From: Splendidivirga corallicola
Lineage (GTDB): Bacteria > Bacteroidota > Bacteroidia > Cytophagales > Cyclobacteriaceae
Assembly: GCA_030442035.1 (NCBI GenBank)
Contig: JAUJEA010000002.1
Coordinates: 682,001 to 746,000, forward strand
Reading direction: 5' to 3'
DNA length: 64,000 nt
Part shown: one piece after another, positions 44,664 through 53,283 of the stretch
Layout of the letters: the number at the start of each line of letters is the position of its first letter
How positions within the stretch are numbered: position 1 is the first letter of the stretch
The notes under the pieces: generated by a model
Told to the model about the DNA's origin: nothing
Database searches by the model: none
The model's input: only the letters and a program-made list of their open reading frames with translations
Position numbers and translations under genes: made by a program

Positions 44664-45197
44664 ATGAAAAAAATTGGCTTGAACGTAGGGGTGTTGGTTA
44701 TTGCTTTGGCAATGTTCTCTTGTGAAGATGATATAACTTCTATCAATCTTAATAGTGAATTGGAAGAAGAGGTAAATGTTTCAGCCGGTGAAGGACAATC
44801 GCAATTTACACAAAGTGTTACCATCGATGCCACCCAGGATAGTGATATACAAGAATATTTAGGCAAGATAAAAGAGTATCAAATTGAATCTATTACTTAT
44901 AGAATTGAAGACTATCAAGGAGATGCCAGCACGCAATTCAGTGGTTCTTTAACTATTATGCCATCAGGAACTGCTACTGGTAATACTTTCGAATATCAAA
45001 TTGATCCCGTTACATTATCTACTTCCCAAGGTCAGGATATTCCTGTAAACTTTAGCCAGGATGATTTGGATGAAATAGAAGGACTACTAAGAGCGAGTAA
45101 TGCCGTAAACACCTCAGTCATTGGAATGCTTTCAGATGTTCCAGCCAGTTTCAGACTTATACTCAAAATGACTATAAAGGTTAAGGCCAACGCTTAA
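44664..45197 (+). CDS. Lipoprotein of unknown function
   Basis: A 177-residue predicted lipoprotein. Signal segment MKKIGLNVGVLVIALAMFSC with the lipobox Cys at residue 20. The mature domain is acidic and beta-rich, with a central helix-like EYLGKIKEYQIESITYRIEDYQG and a Ser/Thr-rich strand region; the C-terminal strand RLILKMTIKVKANA is hydrophobic. I cannot assign a family with certainty; the layout is common among Bacteroidota surface or periplasmic lipoproteins. A near-consensus -7 element TACTTTTA is 44 nt upstream, and a hairpin with a T-run follows, so it is a single-gene unit. Confidence 0.85.
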   Translation: MKKIGLNVGVLVIALAMFSCEDDITSINLNSELEEEVNVSAGEGQSQFTQSVTIDATQDSDIQEYLGKIKEYQIESITYRIEDYQGDASTQFSGSLTIMPSGTATGNTFEYQIDPVTLSTSQGQDIPVNFSQDDLDEIEGLLRASNAVNTSVIGMLSDVPASFRLILKMTIKVKANA

Positions 45198-45236
45198 TTA
45201 TAGCATTGTAAAAAGTTGTTTTTGCTTGCAAATTTT

Positions 45237-45268
45237 GAGGGCGGTTAATGATTAGCCGCTCTTTTTTT
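45237..45268 (+). terminator. Intrinsic terminator after the lipoprotein gene
   Basis: A GC-rich stem CGGTTA/TAGCCG (with GAG/CTC outside a small bulge) is followed by seven T residues at 45262-45268. It is 40 nt after the stop of the lipoprotein gene. Confidence 0.7.
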
Positions 45269-45339
45269 ATGTTCAAAAAATTATAAATAGTAAAAGTGTT
45301 TTCTGATTTTTGTTGAAACTAAAATAAGCACCATTTCTT

Positions 45340-45864
45340 ATGATCACCATTATAGTAGGTACCAATAGAAAAAAATCAAATTCCAGGGTCATTGCTGAAA
45401 TTTACAAGGGAATTCTTCAAACCAAGGGAATGGATAGCTCTATTTTAGATCTTGCCGATGTACCTGCAGATTTTATCGCTTCCGCTTTGTATGAAAATTC
45501 CGGTAAAAACGAACGTTTCAATGATTATAGAACCGTCATTGAGAAATCGAAAAAATTCGTTTTTATCGTGGCTGAATACAACGGGTCCTTTCCTGGTGTG
45601 TTAAAAGCTTTTATAGATGGCTTGAAATATCCGGATAGTTTTACTGATAAAAAGTGTGCTTTGGTTGGCCTGTCATCAGGGGTGCAGGGTGGAGGTCTGG
45701 CTGTTAGCCACTTAACCGATATCTTTAATTACTGTGGCATGTATGTCTTACCTTTGAAACCTAAATTGGCAAGAATAGAGGCCAATCTTATAGAAGGTAA
45801 AATAAATAATGATTTATACAATGAACTGCTGGACATGCAAGCCCAACAGCTCATTGACTTCTAA
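45340..45864 (+). CDS. NADPH-dependent FMN reductase family protein
   Basis: A 174-residue flavodoxin-fold protein. The FMN phosphate loop is GTNRKKSNSR (7-16), the second flavin contact is VAEYNGSFPGVLKAFIDGL (about 78-96, family motif PEYNxSxPGxLKNxID) and the third is ALVGLSSGVQGGGLA (about 106-120). Enzymes of this family reduce quinones, azo dyes or chromate with NAD(P)H. It is convergent with ftsZ, 21 nt away. ATG start at 45340. The physiological substrate is unknown. Confidence 0.92.
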   Translation: MITIIVGTNRKKSNSRVIAEIYKGILQTKGMDSSILDLADVPADFIASALYENSGKNERFNDYRTVIEKSKKFVFIVAEYNGSFPGVLKAFIDGLKYPDSFTDKKCALVGLSSGVQGGGLAVSHLTDIFNYCGMYVLPLKPKLARIEANLIEGKINNDLYNELLDMQAQQLIDF

Positions 45865-45885
45865 TTGAGACTTCTCTTTTTAATA

Positions 45886-47424
45886 TCAATCTGGTTGATC
45901 GTGTAAAAACTTATTGTTTTTTGAAATATAATAATCATCATTCAGATTGAATCTTGAAATATGTTGATCTGAAGAATGCGGTATATTTTGCAATGTCACA
46001 TTTCTTCTTTTATAAGCGGGTACCTCAAGCCAGTTTTTATAATCATCAGCACTAAAATCAGGTCTTTTGCTGTTGCGTAGCTCATTGAGTCTCCTTTGTC
46101 CTTCTTGCTGTAATCGCTCTCTTTTTGACTCAAGATCATCTTTGACATCACCTTCTACCGGATTATTTCTTACTGTACCTCCCTCATTCTGGTCATAATT
46201 ATCTTCGAGATCAAAATATATTTCATCGCCAACACTGTTACCATGATCATCTTTTGGTACGATTGGTTCATTTCCCTCTTTTGAAACATCAAAGCTATAT
46301 CCTCTTTCCTGATTCCTAGGATTTTCATTGATCATTGGATCCACTCCACTTTCAATACTTACACTGTCATCTTCAAACATGGTTATTTGTTTGTTAGATT
46401 CCAGGTCAATCACCTTTTTGACCTCTGCATTTCCTTGGTTGTAGTGATCTTGCTCAAAGCCAGTTGCAATGACAGTTACCCTTAGACCATTGCCTAATTC
46501 AGGATCCACACCATGACCAAAAATAACCTGTGCCTCATCACCGGCCTTCTCCTGAATGTAACTGGTTATTTCAGTCAGTTCGTCCATCTGCAATTCGGCC
46601 TGATCTCCTGAAATGATTGAAAGCAATATTTTTTGTGCGCCATTGATGTCTTTACTATCAAGTAATGGAGAGGATATTGCTTCTTCTGCCGCTCTCCTGG
46701 CCCTGTTCTCTCCCTCGGTTTCTGAGGAGCCCATGATGGCTGTGCCAGAATTTTTCATAGTGGTCTTGACATCTTCAAAGTCCACATTTACATGTCCAGG
46801 GACTGTAATGATTTCGGCAATTCCTTTGGCAGCTGTCAACAATACATTATCAGCTTGGGAGAAGGCCTGTGTAATCGACAGATTACCATAGATCTCTCTA
46901 AGGTTATCATTCAATATCACAAGAACCGTATCACAATTTTGTTTTAACTCTTCAATTCCTTTTTCTGCCTGGATCATTTTTTTCTTCCCTTCAAAAACAA
47001 AAGGAGCCGTAACAATCCCAACTGTTAAAATATCTAATTCTTTTGCTACTTTGGCAATCACGGGGGCAGCACCTGTTCCGGTTCCTCCTCCCATACCGGC
47101 AGTGATAAATACCATGCGTGTATCACCACTCAACATTTCTCTTATCTCTTCCTTACTTTCATGGGCAGCTGCAGCACCAACTTCAGGATTGGCTCCAGCC
47201 CCTAATCCCTCCGTCAGGTTAACTCCAAGCTGAAGTCTGTTAGGAATTCCGCTACCATTAAGTGCCTGGGCATCGGTATTACAAACAATAAACTCTACAT
47301 CTTTAATCCCCTGACTAAACATGTGGTTGACAGCATTGCTTCCACCTCCTCCAACACCAATTACTTTGATAATGGATTTATGGTGTTTTGGGATTTCGAA
47401 TTTATATGAACTATCTGACATCAT
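45886..47424 (-). CDS. ftsZ: Cell division protein FtsZ
   Basis: Tubulin-like GTPase that forms the Z-ring. 512 residues, longer than the usual 380-400 because Bacteroidota FtsZ have an extended C-terminal linker. GTPase features: IKVIGVGGGGSNAVNHM near the N-terminus, tubulin signature GGGTGTGAAPVIA (about 112-124), and the synergy-loop NLDFADVKT equivalent NVDFEDVKTTMKNSGTAIMGS. The C-terminal 190 residues are acidic and disordered, ending in a basic segment and SHDQ-like tail. Start at ATG 47424 (or the next ATG at 47421); the frame extends to a TTG at 47433 that is less likely. Last gene of the dcw cluster. Confidence 0.97.
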   Translation of the reverse strand: MMSDSSYKFEIPKHHKSIIKVIGVGGGGSNAVNHMFSQGIKDVEFIVCNTDAQALNGSGIPNRLQLGVNLTEGLGAGANPEVGAAAAHESKEEIREMLSGDTRMVFITAGMGGGTGTGAAPVIAKVAKELDILTVGIVTAPFVFEGKKKMIQAEKGIEELKQNCDTVLVILNDNLREIYGNLSITQAFSQADNVLLTAAKGIAEIITVPGHVNVDFEDVKTTMKNSGTAIMGSSETEGENRARRAAEEAISSPLLDSKDINGAQKILLSIISGDQAELQMDELTEITSYIQEKAGDEAQVIFGHGVDPELGNGLRVTVIATGFEQDHYNQGNAEVKKVIDLESNKQITMFEDDSVSIESGVDPMINENPRNQERGYSFDVSKEGNEPIVPKDDHGNSVGDEIYFDLEDNYDQNEGGTVRNNPVEGDVKDDLESKRERLQQEGQRRLNELRNSKRPDFSADDYKNWLEVPAYKRRNVTLQNIPHSSDQHISRFNLNDDYYISKNNKFLHDQPD

Positions 47425-47519
47425 AATATCCAATTTAGGGTTAAACGATTTTACAATCCGATTTTCGAATTATGGAAAATATTGACGTTTTGGTTATAAT
47501 TTTCTTTTACAATTTATTT

Positions 47520-48833
47520 TCAATAAGAAGCATTATCATCGAAATCATCGATCAAAAGCCCCTTTGTTTTGTTTAATATCTGTTGAAAGAAATTTGATCC
47601 TTTTTCTCCCAACCTGGTGGTTGCACCCTGGCGTTGTCCGGAAATTTGTTGAACTTCATTGTACCGGTTCTCTCTTTCATCCAGTGCCCTGAAACCAGAT
47701 AATACCAAACCAACCGTTGTCGCATACATTGGGCTTTTCACAGCTTCCAGTTTGCATTTACCCAAATGTTCATTAGGATGACCAATTCTGACATCCATTC
47801 CAATCATGTATTCAAATAATTGCTGCAGACAGCTCAGTTGTGATCCTCCACCGGTAATTACAATGCCTCCGGCTAATCTGTTTTCAAATCCGGAGGTAAT
47901 GATCTCCGCATGAACCAATTCAATGATCTCCTTCATTCTAGCCTCAATGATCGAGGCCAGGTTTCTTACGGAAATCTCCTTTGGAGGCCTGTTTCTTAAT
48001 CCAGGGATCGAAACGATCTCATTCGGACTGGCCATCTCAGGGATGGCTTTCCCAAACTTCGTCTTTAGAAGTTCGGCCTGGTGTTGCATGATGTTACAAC
48101 CCTGCTTAATATCCGATGTGATAATATTTCCTCCAAATGGAATGACTGCAGTATGTCTAATCAAATTGTCTTGGAAAATCGCTATATCTGTGGTTCCGCC
48201 CCCAATGTCTACCAAACAGATCCCTGCTTCTTTTTCTTCCTCGCTTAAAACAGCCAGGCTGGAAACCAGTGGTTCCAGAATGAGATCCTCGATTTCAAGG
48301 CCACTCCTTCTGACACATTTGTTGACATTGTTTATGGCATTTGTTTGTGCTGTGATAATATGAAAGTCTGCTTCAAGTTTAACACCTGACATTCCAACAG
48401 GATCAATAATCCCCTCTTCGTAATCCACTATATAATCCTGAGGCATCACGTGGATGATCTCACTTCCCGGGGGAATTACAATGCGGTGCATATCATTGGT
48501 CAGGCGCTTAACATCCTCTATTGTAATCTCATCTTCCCTGGAGTCCCTGGTAATACCTCCATGATGAATAGAGCTTTTAATATGTTGGCCGGCAATACCA
48601 ACATTAACAACACCAATATTGATGCCTGCCATTTCTTCTGCTTCGGCTATTGCTCTTTCAATAGCACTAACAGTTTTGTCGATATTGGTCACAATGCCTC
48701 TGATGACTCCATCAGAGATGGCTTTACCCATTCCCAGTACTTCCAGTTTTCCGTACTCATTCTTCTTCCCAACAATTGCACAGATTTTAGTGGTTCCAAT
48801 GTCTAGTCCTACTATTATTTTGTCCTGTTGCAT
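47520..48833 (-). CDS. ftsA: Cell division protein FtsA
   Basis: Actin-like ATPase tethering FtsZ to the membrane. 437 residues. ATP-site motifs: GLDIGTTKICAIVG (9-22), ICLVDIGGGTTDIAIF (about 206-221) and GGIVITGGGSQL (about 317-328). The SHS2 region with MPQDYIVDYEEGI (about 125-137) is typical. The C-terminal tail has LNKTKGLLIDDFDDN; whether it is an amphipathic membrane-targeting helix is less clear than in E. coli. 10 nt after ftsQ and 96 nt before ftsZ. Confidence 0.96.
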   Translation of the reverse strand: MQQDKIIVGLDIGTTKICAIVGKKNEYGKLEVLGMGKAISDGVIRGIVTNIDKTVSAIERAIAEAEEMAGINIGVVNVGIAGQHIKSSIHHGGITRDSREDEITIEDVKRLTNDMHRIVIPPGSEIIHVMPQDYIVDYEEGIIDPVGMSGVKLEADFHIITAQTNAINNVNKCVRRSGLEIEDLILEPLVSSLAVLSEEEKEAGICLVDIGGGTTDIAIFQDNLIRHTAVIPFGGNIITSDIKQGCNIMQHQAELLKTKFGKAIPEMASPNEIVSIPGLRNRPPKEISVRNLASIIEARMKEIIELVHAEIITSGFENRLAGGIVITGGGSQLSCLQQLFEYMIGMDVRIGHPNEHLGKCKLEAVKSPMYATTVGLVLSGFRALDERENRYNEVQQISGQRQGATTRLGEKGSNFFQQILNKTKGLLIDDFDDNASY

Positions 48834-48843
48834 AACTCAAATA

Positions 48844-49608
48844 TTATTCACAAACAATTTGATTATTATATTCTATGTTTACTCTCGAAAAAGTATTCCA
48901 CCCTCTTTCGGGCAGTATTCGTTTAAAAAGAATTTTCAGCTTTTTAAACTTTTCTTCCACATTTACGGGCCTTCCAAATTCTATATATTGTTTTCCTATT
49001 TGTGGATAAATAGTTATCCGGCCTTCATTATCCATATCCAACTGTGCAACCTGGGCTCTAAGAAACTTATCACCATCGATCGCTTTTAACATTTCAGTCA
49101 GATTCCTTTTTACCTCCTGATCAGCTTCTTTCTCGGTCATCAGCTTTTTAGTGTAGGTTCCGCTGATCAATACTACTCTGGCTGTAAATTCATCAGAGGT
49201 AGGAATTATTTCCCCACCTGAATCGATATAAGCATCAGGTCCGTTATTGATCAAGATCCTGGCCATGGGCTTTCTGGGCTTTACTTTCACCATTAAATTA
49301 CCCTTTAGATCCCTGTAGACTTCTGCAGTCCTGACAAAAGGATTTGATTTTATGTTTGTCTCAATCTCCTTAAGCTCCAGATCGTTTACAGGTACTCCGA
49401 CAATACTGTTGGTATGACCATCATTGATCAATTTCAAAATGTCATTTTCATCGATAAAGAAATTGTCATATTGGTCTTCAACATGGATTGAGATCGCATT
49501 GATAACTTTACCATTCTGCTTTTTACTAATAGAGCCAATAATAAAAAACACCAGTATAGCTGCACTAGCTATTATCAGCCCTTTGGTTATTTTAGCCTTA
49601 GACTTCAT
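48844..49608 (-). CDS. ftsQ: Cell division protein FtsQ
   Basis: Bitopic membrane protein of the divisome. 254 residues: a basic cytoplasmic N-terminus, one transmembrane helix (about 11-26) and a periplasmic part with a POTRA-like region (about 40-115; VEDQYDNFFIDENDILKLI and VRTAEVYRDLKGNLMVKVKPRKPMARI). Positionally conserved between murC and ftsA. Its start codon (49608) lies inside the end of murC, an 11-nt overlap that implies coupled translation. Confidence 0.9.
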   Translation of the reverse strand: MKSKAKITKGLIIASAAILVFFIIGSISKKQNGKVINAISIHVEDQYDNFFIDENDILKLINDGHTNSIVGVPVNDLELKEIETNIKSNPFVRTAEVYRDLKGNLMVKVKPRKPMARILINNGPDAYIDSGGEIIPTSDEFTARVVLISGTYTKKLMTEKEADQEVKRNLTEMLKAIDGDKFLRAQVAQLDMDNEGRITIYPQIGKQYIEFGRPVNVEEKFKKLKILFKRILPERGWNTFSRVNIEYNNQIVCE

Positions 49609-50998
49609 GATATTTCTTATTTAATAATTCCTTAATTGGTTCTACAAAACAATCAATGTCGCCTGCACCAATGGTTACAAGCACCTCAAGCTGACTTTCT
49701 TCAAGTTTCTTTAAGACATTTTGTTTATTGCATCTATACTTATTCTTTATTTCAATTTTTTTAAAAATCATATCCGAACTGACTCCCTCAATGGGCAGTT
49801 CTCGGGCCGGATAAATATCCATGAGATAAACCTCATCAGCCAAACCTAAACTTTTCGCAAAACCACTGGCGAAATCTCTGGTTCTTGTGAATAAATGCGG
49901 CTGGAAAACAGCTGTCAATTTTTTTTGGGGATAAAGCGACTTGACAGATTTAAGAAATGCTTCAATCTCGACAGGATGATGTGCATAATCATCAATATAA
50001 ATCAAATCCTTTTCCTTTATAATATATTCGAAACGCCTGCTTACCCCTGCATAAGTTTCAATAGCAGTTTTGATAGATTCCTGATCAATTCCCACCTGCA
50101 TTGCCACGGCGATAGAAGCCACTGCATTTTCAACATTGTGGTATCCGGGTACGCTGAGTTTCAAATCATGAATTACGTAATTTTCGCTTATTAAATCAAA
50201 GACAAAACATGCATCTTTTATCTTAATATTTTTTGCCTTGATATCTCCACTGTCCAAGGAATATGTAACCACATTAAATGGATCCTTATCGCCAGTTAAA
50301 TCAGCCGCAATTTTCTCATTAATAAAGAGTGTTCCATTCTCTGCTATCCGTTCAATAAAAGCCCTAAAGGATTCATTTAAGTGATCTTTATCTCCGTATA
50401 TATCCAAATGATCGGCATCAGCTGAAGTGACCACTGCAATGTTGGGATATAAGGTAAGAAATGACCGATCAAATTCGTCAGCTTCAACAACCACTTTGAT
50501 ATCATCTCCTTCATGCTCGTTCATCAAAAGATTAGAGCCAAGGTTGGTAGCAATACCTCCCAAAAAGGCTGAGCAATTTTCCTGTGCTGTTTTAAAAATG
50601 TGAGCAATCATGGAAGAGGTAGTTGTTTTTCCATGAGTCCCGGCTACGGCGATCGTATACAAATCCTTGGTCAGCACACCCAAAACCTGAGATCGCTTCA
50701 TAATAGTATAGCCTTGTTCCTGGAGATAATTATATTCCACATGATCCTTAGGAATAGCCGGAGTATATACAATGAGCGTCTCATCCTTGTTATTTAACAC
50801 CTTCTCAGGGATCATTTCAAGCGTATCATCAAAATGTATTTCAATACCTTCTTCTTCCAACTTCTCTGTCAGTGTGGTAGCTGTGCGGTCATATCCGGCC
50901 ACAAAATATCCATTGCGCTTAAACCATCTGGCCAAAGCACTCATACCAATTCCACCGATGCCTAAAAAATAAACGCTATGTACCTTATCTAATCTCAC
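49598..50998 (-). CDS. murC: UDP-N-acetylmuramate--L-alanine ligase MurC
   Basis: ATP-dependent ligase adding L-Ala to UDP-MurNAc. 466 residues. Order: N-terminal UDP-binding Rossmann domain with YFLGIGGIGMSALARWF (about 10-26), central ATPase domain with VAGTHGKTTTSSMI (about 118-131), and a C-terminal domain with YAHHPVEI (about 322-329). GTG start at 50998, one base after the TGA of murG. Overlaps ftsQ at its 3' end. Confidence 0.97.
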   Translation of the reverse strand: MRLDKVHSVYFLGIGGIGMSALARWFKRNGYFVAGYDRTATTLTEKLEEEGIEIHFDDTLEMIPEKVLNNKDETLIVYTPAIPKDHVEYNYLQEQGYTIMKRSQVLGVLTKDLYTIAVAGTHGKTTTSSMIAHIFKTAQENCSAFLGGIATNLGSNLLMNEHEGDDIKVVVEADEFDRSFLTLYPNIAVVTSADADHLDIYGDKDHLNESFRAFIERIAENGTLFINEKIAADLTGDKDPFNVVTYSLDSGDIKAKNIKIKDACFVFDLISENYVIHDLKLSVPGYHNVENAVASIAVAMQVGIDQESIKTAIETYAGVSRRFEYIIKEKDLIYIDDYAHHPVEIEAFLKSVKSLYPQKKLTAVFQPHLFTRTRDFASGFAKSLGLADEVYLMDIYPARELPIEGVSSDMIFKKIEIKNKYRCNKQNVLKKLEESQLEVLVTIGAGDIDCFVEPIKELLNKKYHEV

Positions 50999-50999
50999 T

Positions 51000-52109
51000 T
51001 CAATTTATAAGCTTTAAAACTTCGTTAGCTATCACTTCTGCCGCCTCTGGCCTGGCAAATTGACTTATATTCTCTTTCAATGTTATTTGTCTGTCGTGAT
51101 CTTTGATGAGTTTTACAGCAGCTTCCACCAATTGGTCTTTAGCATCCACATCTCGAATCATGACTGCTGCTTCTTTTTGCACCAACGCCTGAGCATTTTT
51201 TGTCTGATGATCCTCCGCCACATTTGGGGAGGGGACAAAGATCACTGGTTTAGCAGCCAAACAAAGTTCCGAAATGGATAAGGCTCCTGCCCTGCTGATT
51301 ACAACATCAGCAGCAGCATAGGCCAAATCCATGTCTTTCAAAAATTCATACACCCGCACATTTCTCAGGTCAAAATCTTTAATTCTTTCTTGTACATCTT
51401 TTATATAGAAGCGTCCGGTCTGCCATATTATCTGGACTCCTGCATCGATCAGCTCCTGCAGTTTTTCCAATACGCTTTGATTTATCGTTCTGGCACCGTT
51501 ACTTCCACCTATGATTAATAGTGTCGGTTTCTCAGGAGAAATTTCAAAGTATTCCAGAGCCTTTTCCCTTTTTTCCCCAACATGCACAATATCTTTTCTA
51601 ACCGGATTACCTGTTATGATTATCTTCTCACCTGGAAAGAATTTTTCCATGCCTTCATGAGCCACACAAATTTTATCCACCCGTTTCGCCAAAAGTTTAT
51701 TGGTTATTCCTGCATAAGAATTTTGCTCCTGTATCAAAGCAGGAATTTTTTTCTGTGTTGCTTTGTATAGTAATGGTCCACTGGCAAAACCACCAACACC
51801 CACTACCGCATGGGGTTTAAAATTCTTTATTATTCTACCAGACTTCAACAAACTTGAAATTAATTTCAATGGGAATGACAGGTTATCCAAAGTCAGTTTT
51901 CTTTGAATTCCGCTGATCCACAAACCAACAATCTTATATCCCGCTTCAGGGACTTTTTGCATTTCCATCCTACCCATTGCTCCTACAAAAAGTATTTCAA
52001 TGTCCTGATACATTGATTTCAATGTATTGGCAATGGCAATAGCCGGATAAATATGCCCCCCGGTTCCTCCACCACTAATGATAATTCGATATGTTTCTTT
52101 CTTTTCTAT
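51000..52109 (-). CDS. murG: UDP-GlcNAc transferase MurG with apparent AUA start
   Basis: Membrane-associated transferase that makes lipid II from lipid I. The essential N-terminal signature, IIISGGGTGGHIYPAIAIAN, is encoded upstream of the first ATG (52022) and in frame with it, so the ATG cannot be the true start. The frame is open back to the ftsW stop (TAA, 52124-52122) and contains no ATG, GTG or TTG there. The best candidate is ATA at 52109-52107, giving a natural MurG N-terminus (xEKKETYRIIISGG) of 369 residues. C-terminal motifs include LLIIGGSNGARTINQSV and the acceptor-site region ISRAGALSISEL. Alternatives are an AUU start at 52085 or a sequence error that changed ATG to ATA. Confidence 0.9.
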   Translation of the reverse strand: MEKKETYRIIISGGGTGGHIYPAIAIANTLKSMYQDIEILFVGAMGRMEMQKVPEAGYKIVGLWISGIQRKLTLDNLSFPLKLISSLLKSGRIIKNFKPHAVVGVGGFASGPLLYKATQKKIPALIQEQNSYAGITNKLLAKRVDKICVAHEGMEKFFPGEKIIITGNPVRKDIVHVGEKREKALEYFEISPEKPTLLIIGGSNGARTINQSVLEKLQELIDAGVQIIWQTGRFYIKDVQERIKDFDLRNVRVYEFLKDMDLAYAAADVVISRAGALSISELCLAAKPVIFVPSPNVAEDHQTKNAQALVQKEAAVMIRDVDAKDQLVEAAVKLIKDHDRQITLKENISQFARPEAAEVIANEVLKLIN

Positions 52110-52121
52110 CGCTTTATAATT

Positions 52122-53273
52122 TTATGCAAGTTGCATTTTTCGGTTCTTCGGTTGCTTGCCCGGTGCTTCCACCTGGTCTCCTCTGGTGACACTTAAAATG
52201 ATTCCCAATGACAAACAAGTAAATACCAATGAAGTACCTCCCATACTCAAAATCGGCAATGGCAGTCCGGTGATGGGCCCTAAACCAACAGCGACCCCCA
52301 TATTCACCATGGCTTGTAACACAAGCGCAAAGCTCAATCCCGCCGATAATAAGCCGCCAAATGCTCTTTCGCTATTAGCTGTTGCCACCATACCACGATA
52401 CAACAATGCCAGGTACAAAAACACAATAAATGAGCCTCCTATCAAACCATATTCCTCAATAATGATGGCATATATAAAATCAGAATATGGATGGGGCAGG
52501 AAATTTCGTTGATCGCTTTGACCAGGTCCCTTTCCCTGGATCCCTCCGGTAGCAATGGCTATGTATGATTGCTGTGCCTGGAAGGATACCTCCGTCGGAT
52601 CAAGGAAGTTGGTCAAACGGTTAATTACCGTTTCCCCTCTTTGGCCCACCTTAAATGCAATACCACCAGCCACAACTCCTACAAATATTAACATGAACAA
52701 GTATTTCACCGGAACACGACCCACAAATAGAAGCAGCATACAAGTGAGGAACAGGAGCGCTGCACTGGAGAAGTTTGTCAATGCAATCAAACCTATAATC
52801 ACACCACACCATATTAATATCGGCACCAATGATTCCTTAAAATCTTTGATATTTTGTTGGCGTTTGGCCAGCATGCTAGCCAGATTGACAATTAATGCCA
52901 ATGTTGCAAAATCTGAAGGCTGGAATTGCTGCTTTATAAACGGAATGTACAGCCATCGCTTAGCATCATTCAAATTTACCCCGGAAAACCAGGTATAAAG
53001 GAGCAGTCCTGCTGAGATAAACAAGGCTATCCTGGAAATTTTTGAATAGTATTTATAATCAACCCGATGCGCTGCCCACATACAGAGTAAACTGAAGGCA
53101 ACCAAAATCATTTGTTTGAATAAATAATATTCAGTATTTCCACCCCTGCTTTTATAAGCCAGTGTACCAGTTGCACTATATACCACTAAAATGCTGAGTA
53201 TTGATAATGTAATGGCTATGAACCATATTACCGGATCACCTTTTAGATTTTTTTCTACCCAAGCTTTTACCAT
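52122..53273 (-). CDS. ftsW: Cell division protein FtsW (SEDS glycosyltransferase)
   Basis: Polytopic SEDS-family peptidoglycan polymerase of the divisome, about ten helices in 383 residues. Diagnostic segments: KRWLYIPFIKQQFQPSDFATLALI (about 106-129, with the conserved QPS), PHPYSDFIYAIIIEEYGLIGG (about 265-285, catalytic Asp region) and ITGLPLPILSMGGTSLVFTC (about 333-352). The gene lies between murD and murG and ends MQLA-stop; murG translation must begin within 15-40 nt of its stop. Confidence 0.95.
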   Translation of the reverse strand: MVKAWVEKNLKGDPVIWFIAITLSILSILVVYSATGTLAYKSRGGNTEYYLFKQMILVAFSLLCMWAAHRVDYKYYSKISRIALFISAGLLLYTWFSGVNLNDAKRWLYIPFIKQQFQPSDFATLALIVNLASMLAKRQQNIKDFKESLVPILIWCGVIIGLIALTNFSSAALLFLTCMLLLFVGRVPVKYLFMLIFVGVVAGGIAFKVGQRGETVINRLTNFLDPTEVSFQAQQSYIAIATGGIQGKGPGQSDQRNFLPHPYSDFIYAIIIEEYGLIGGSFIVFLYLALLYRGMVATANSERAFGGLLSAGLSFALVLQAMVNMGVAVGLGPITGLPLPILSMGGTSLVFTCLSLGIILSVTRGDQVEAPGKQPKNRKMQLA

Positions 53274-53283
53274 AACAACTCTA

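Noticed and set aside
47425-47433. TTG start for ftsZ three codons upstream.
   Set aside because: Two ATG codons follow immediately and fit the family better.
51000-52022. murG starting at the first ATG (52022), giving 340 residues.
   Set aside because: This would remove the conserved GGGTGGHIYPA loop that is encoded in frame directly upstream.
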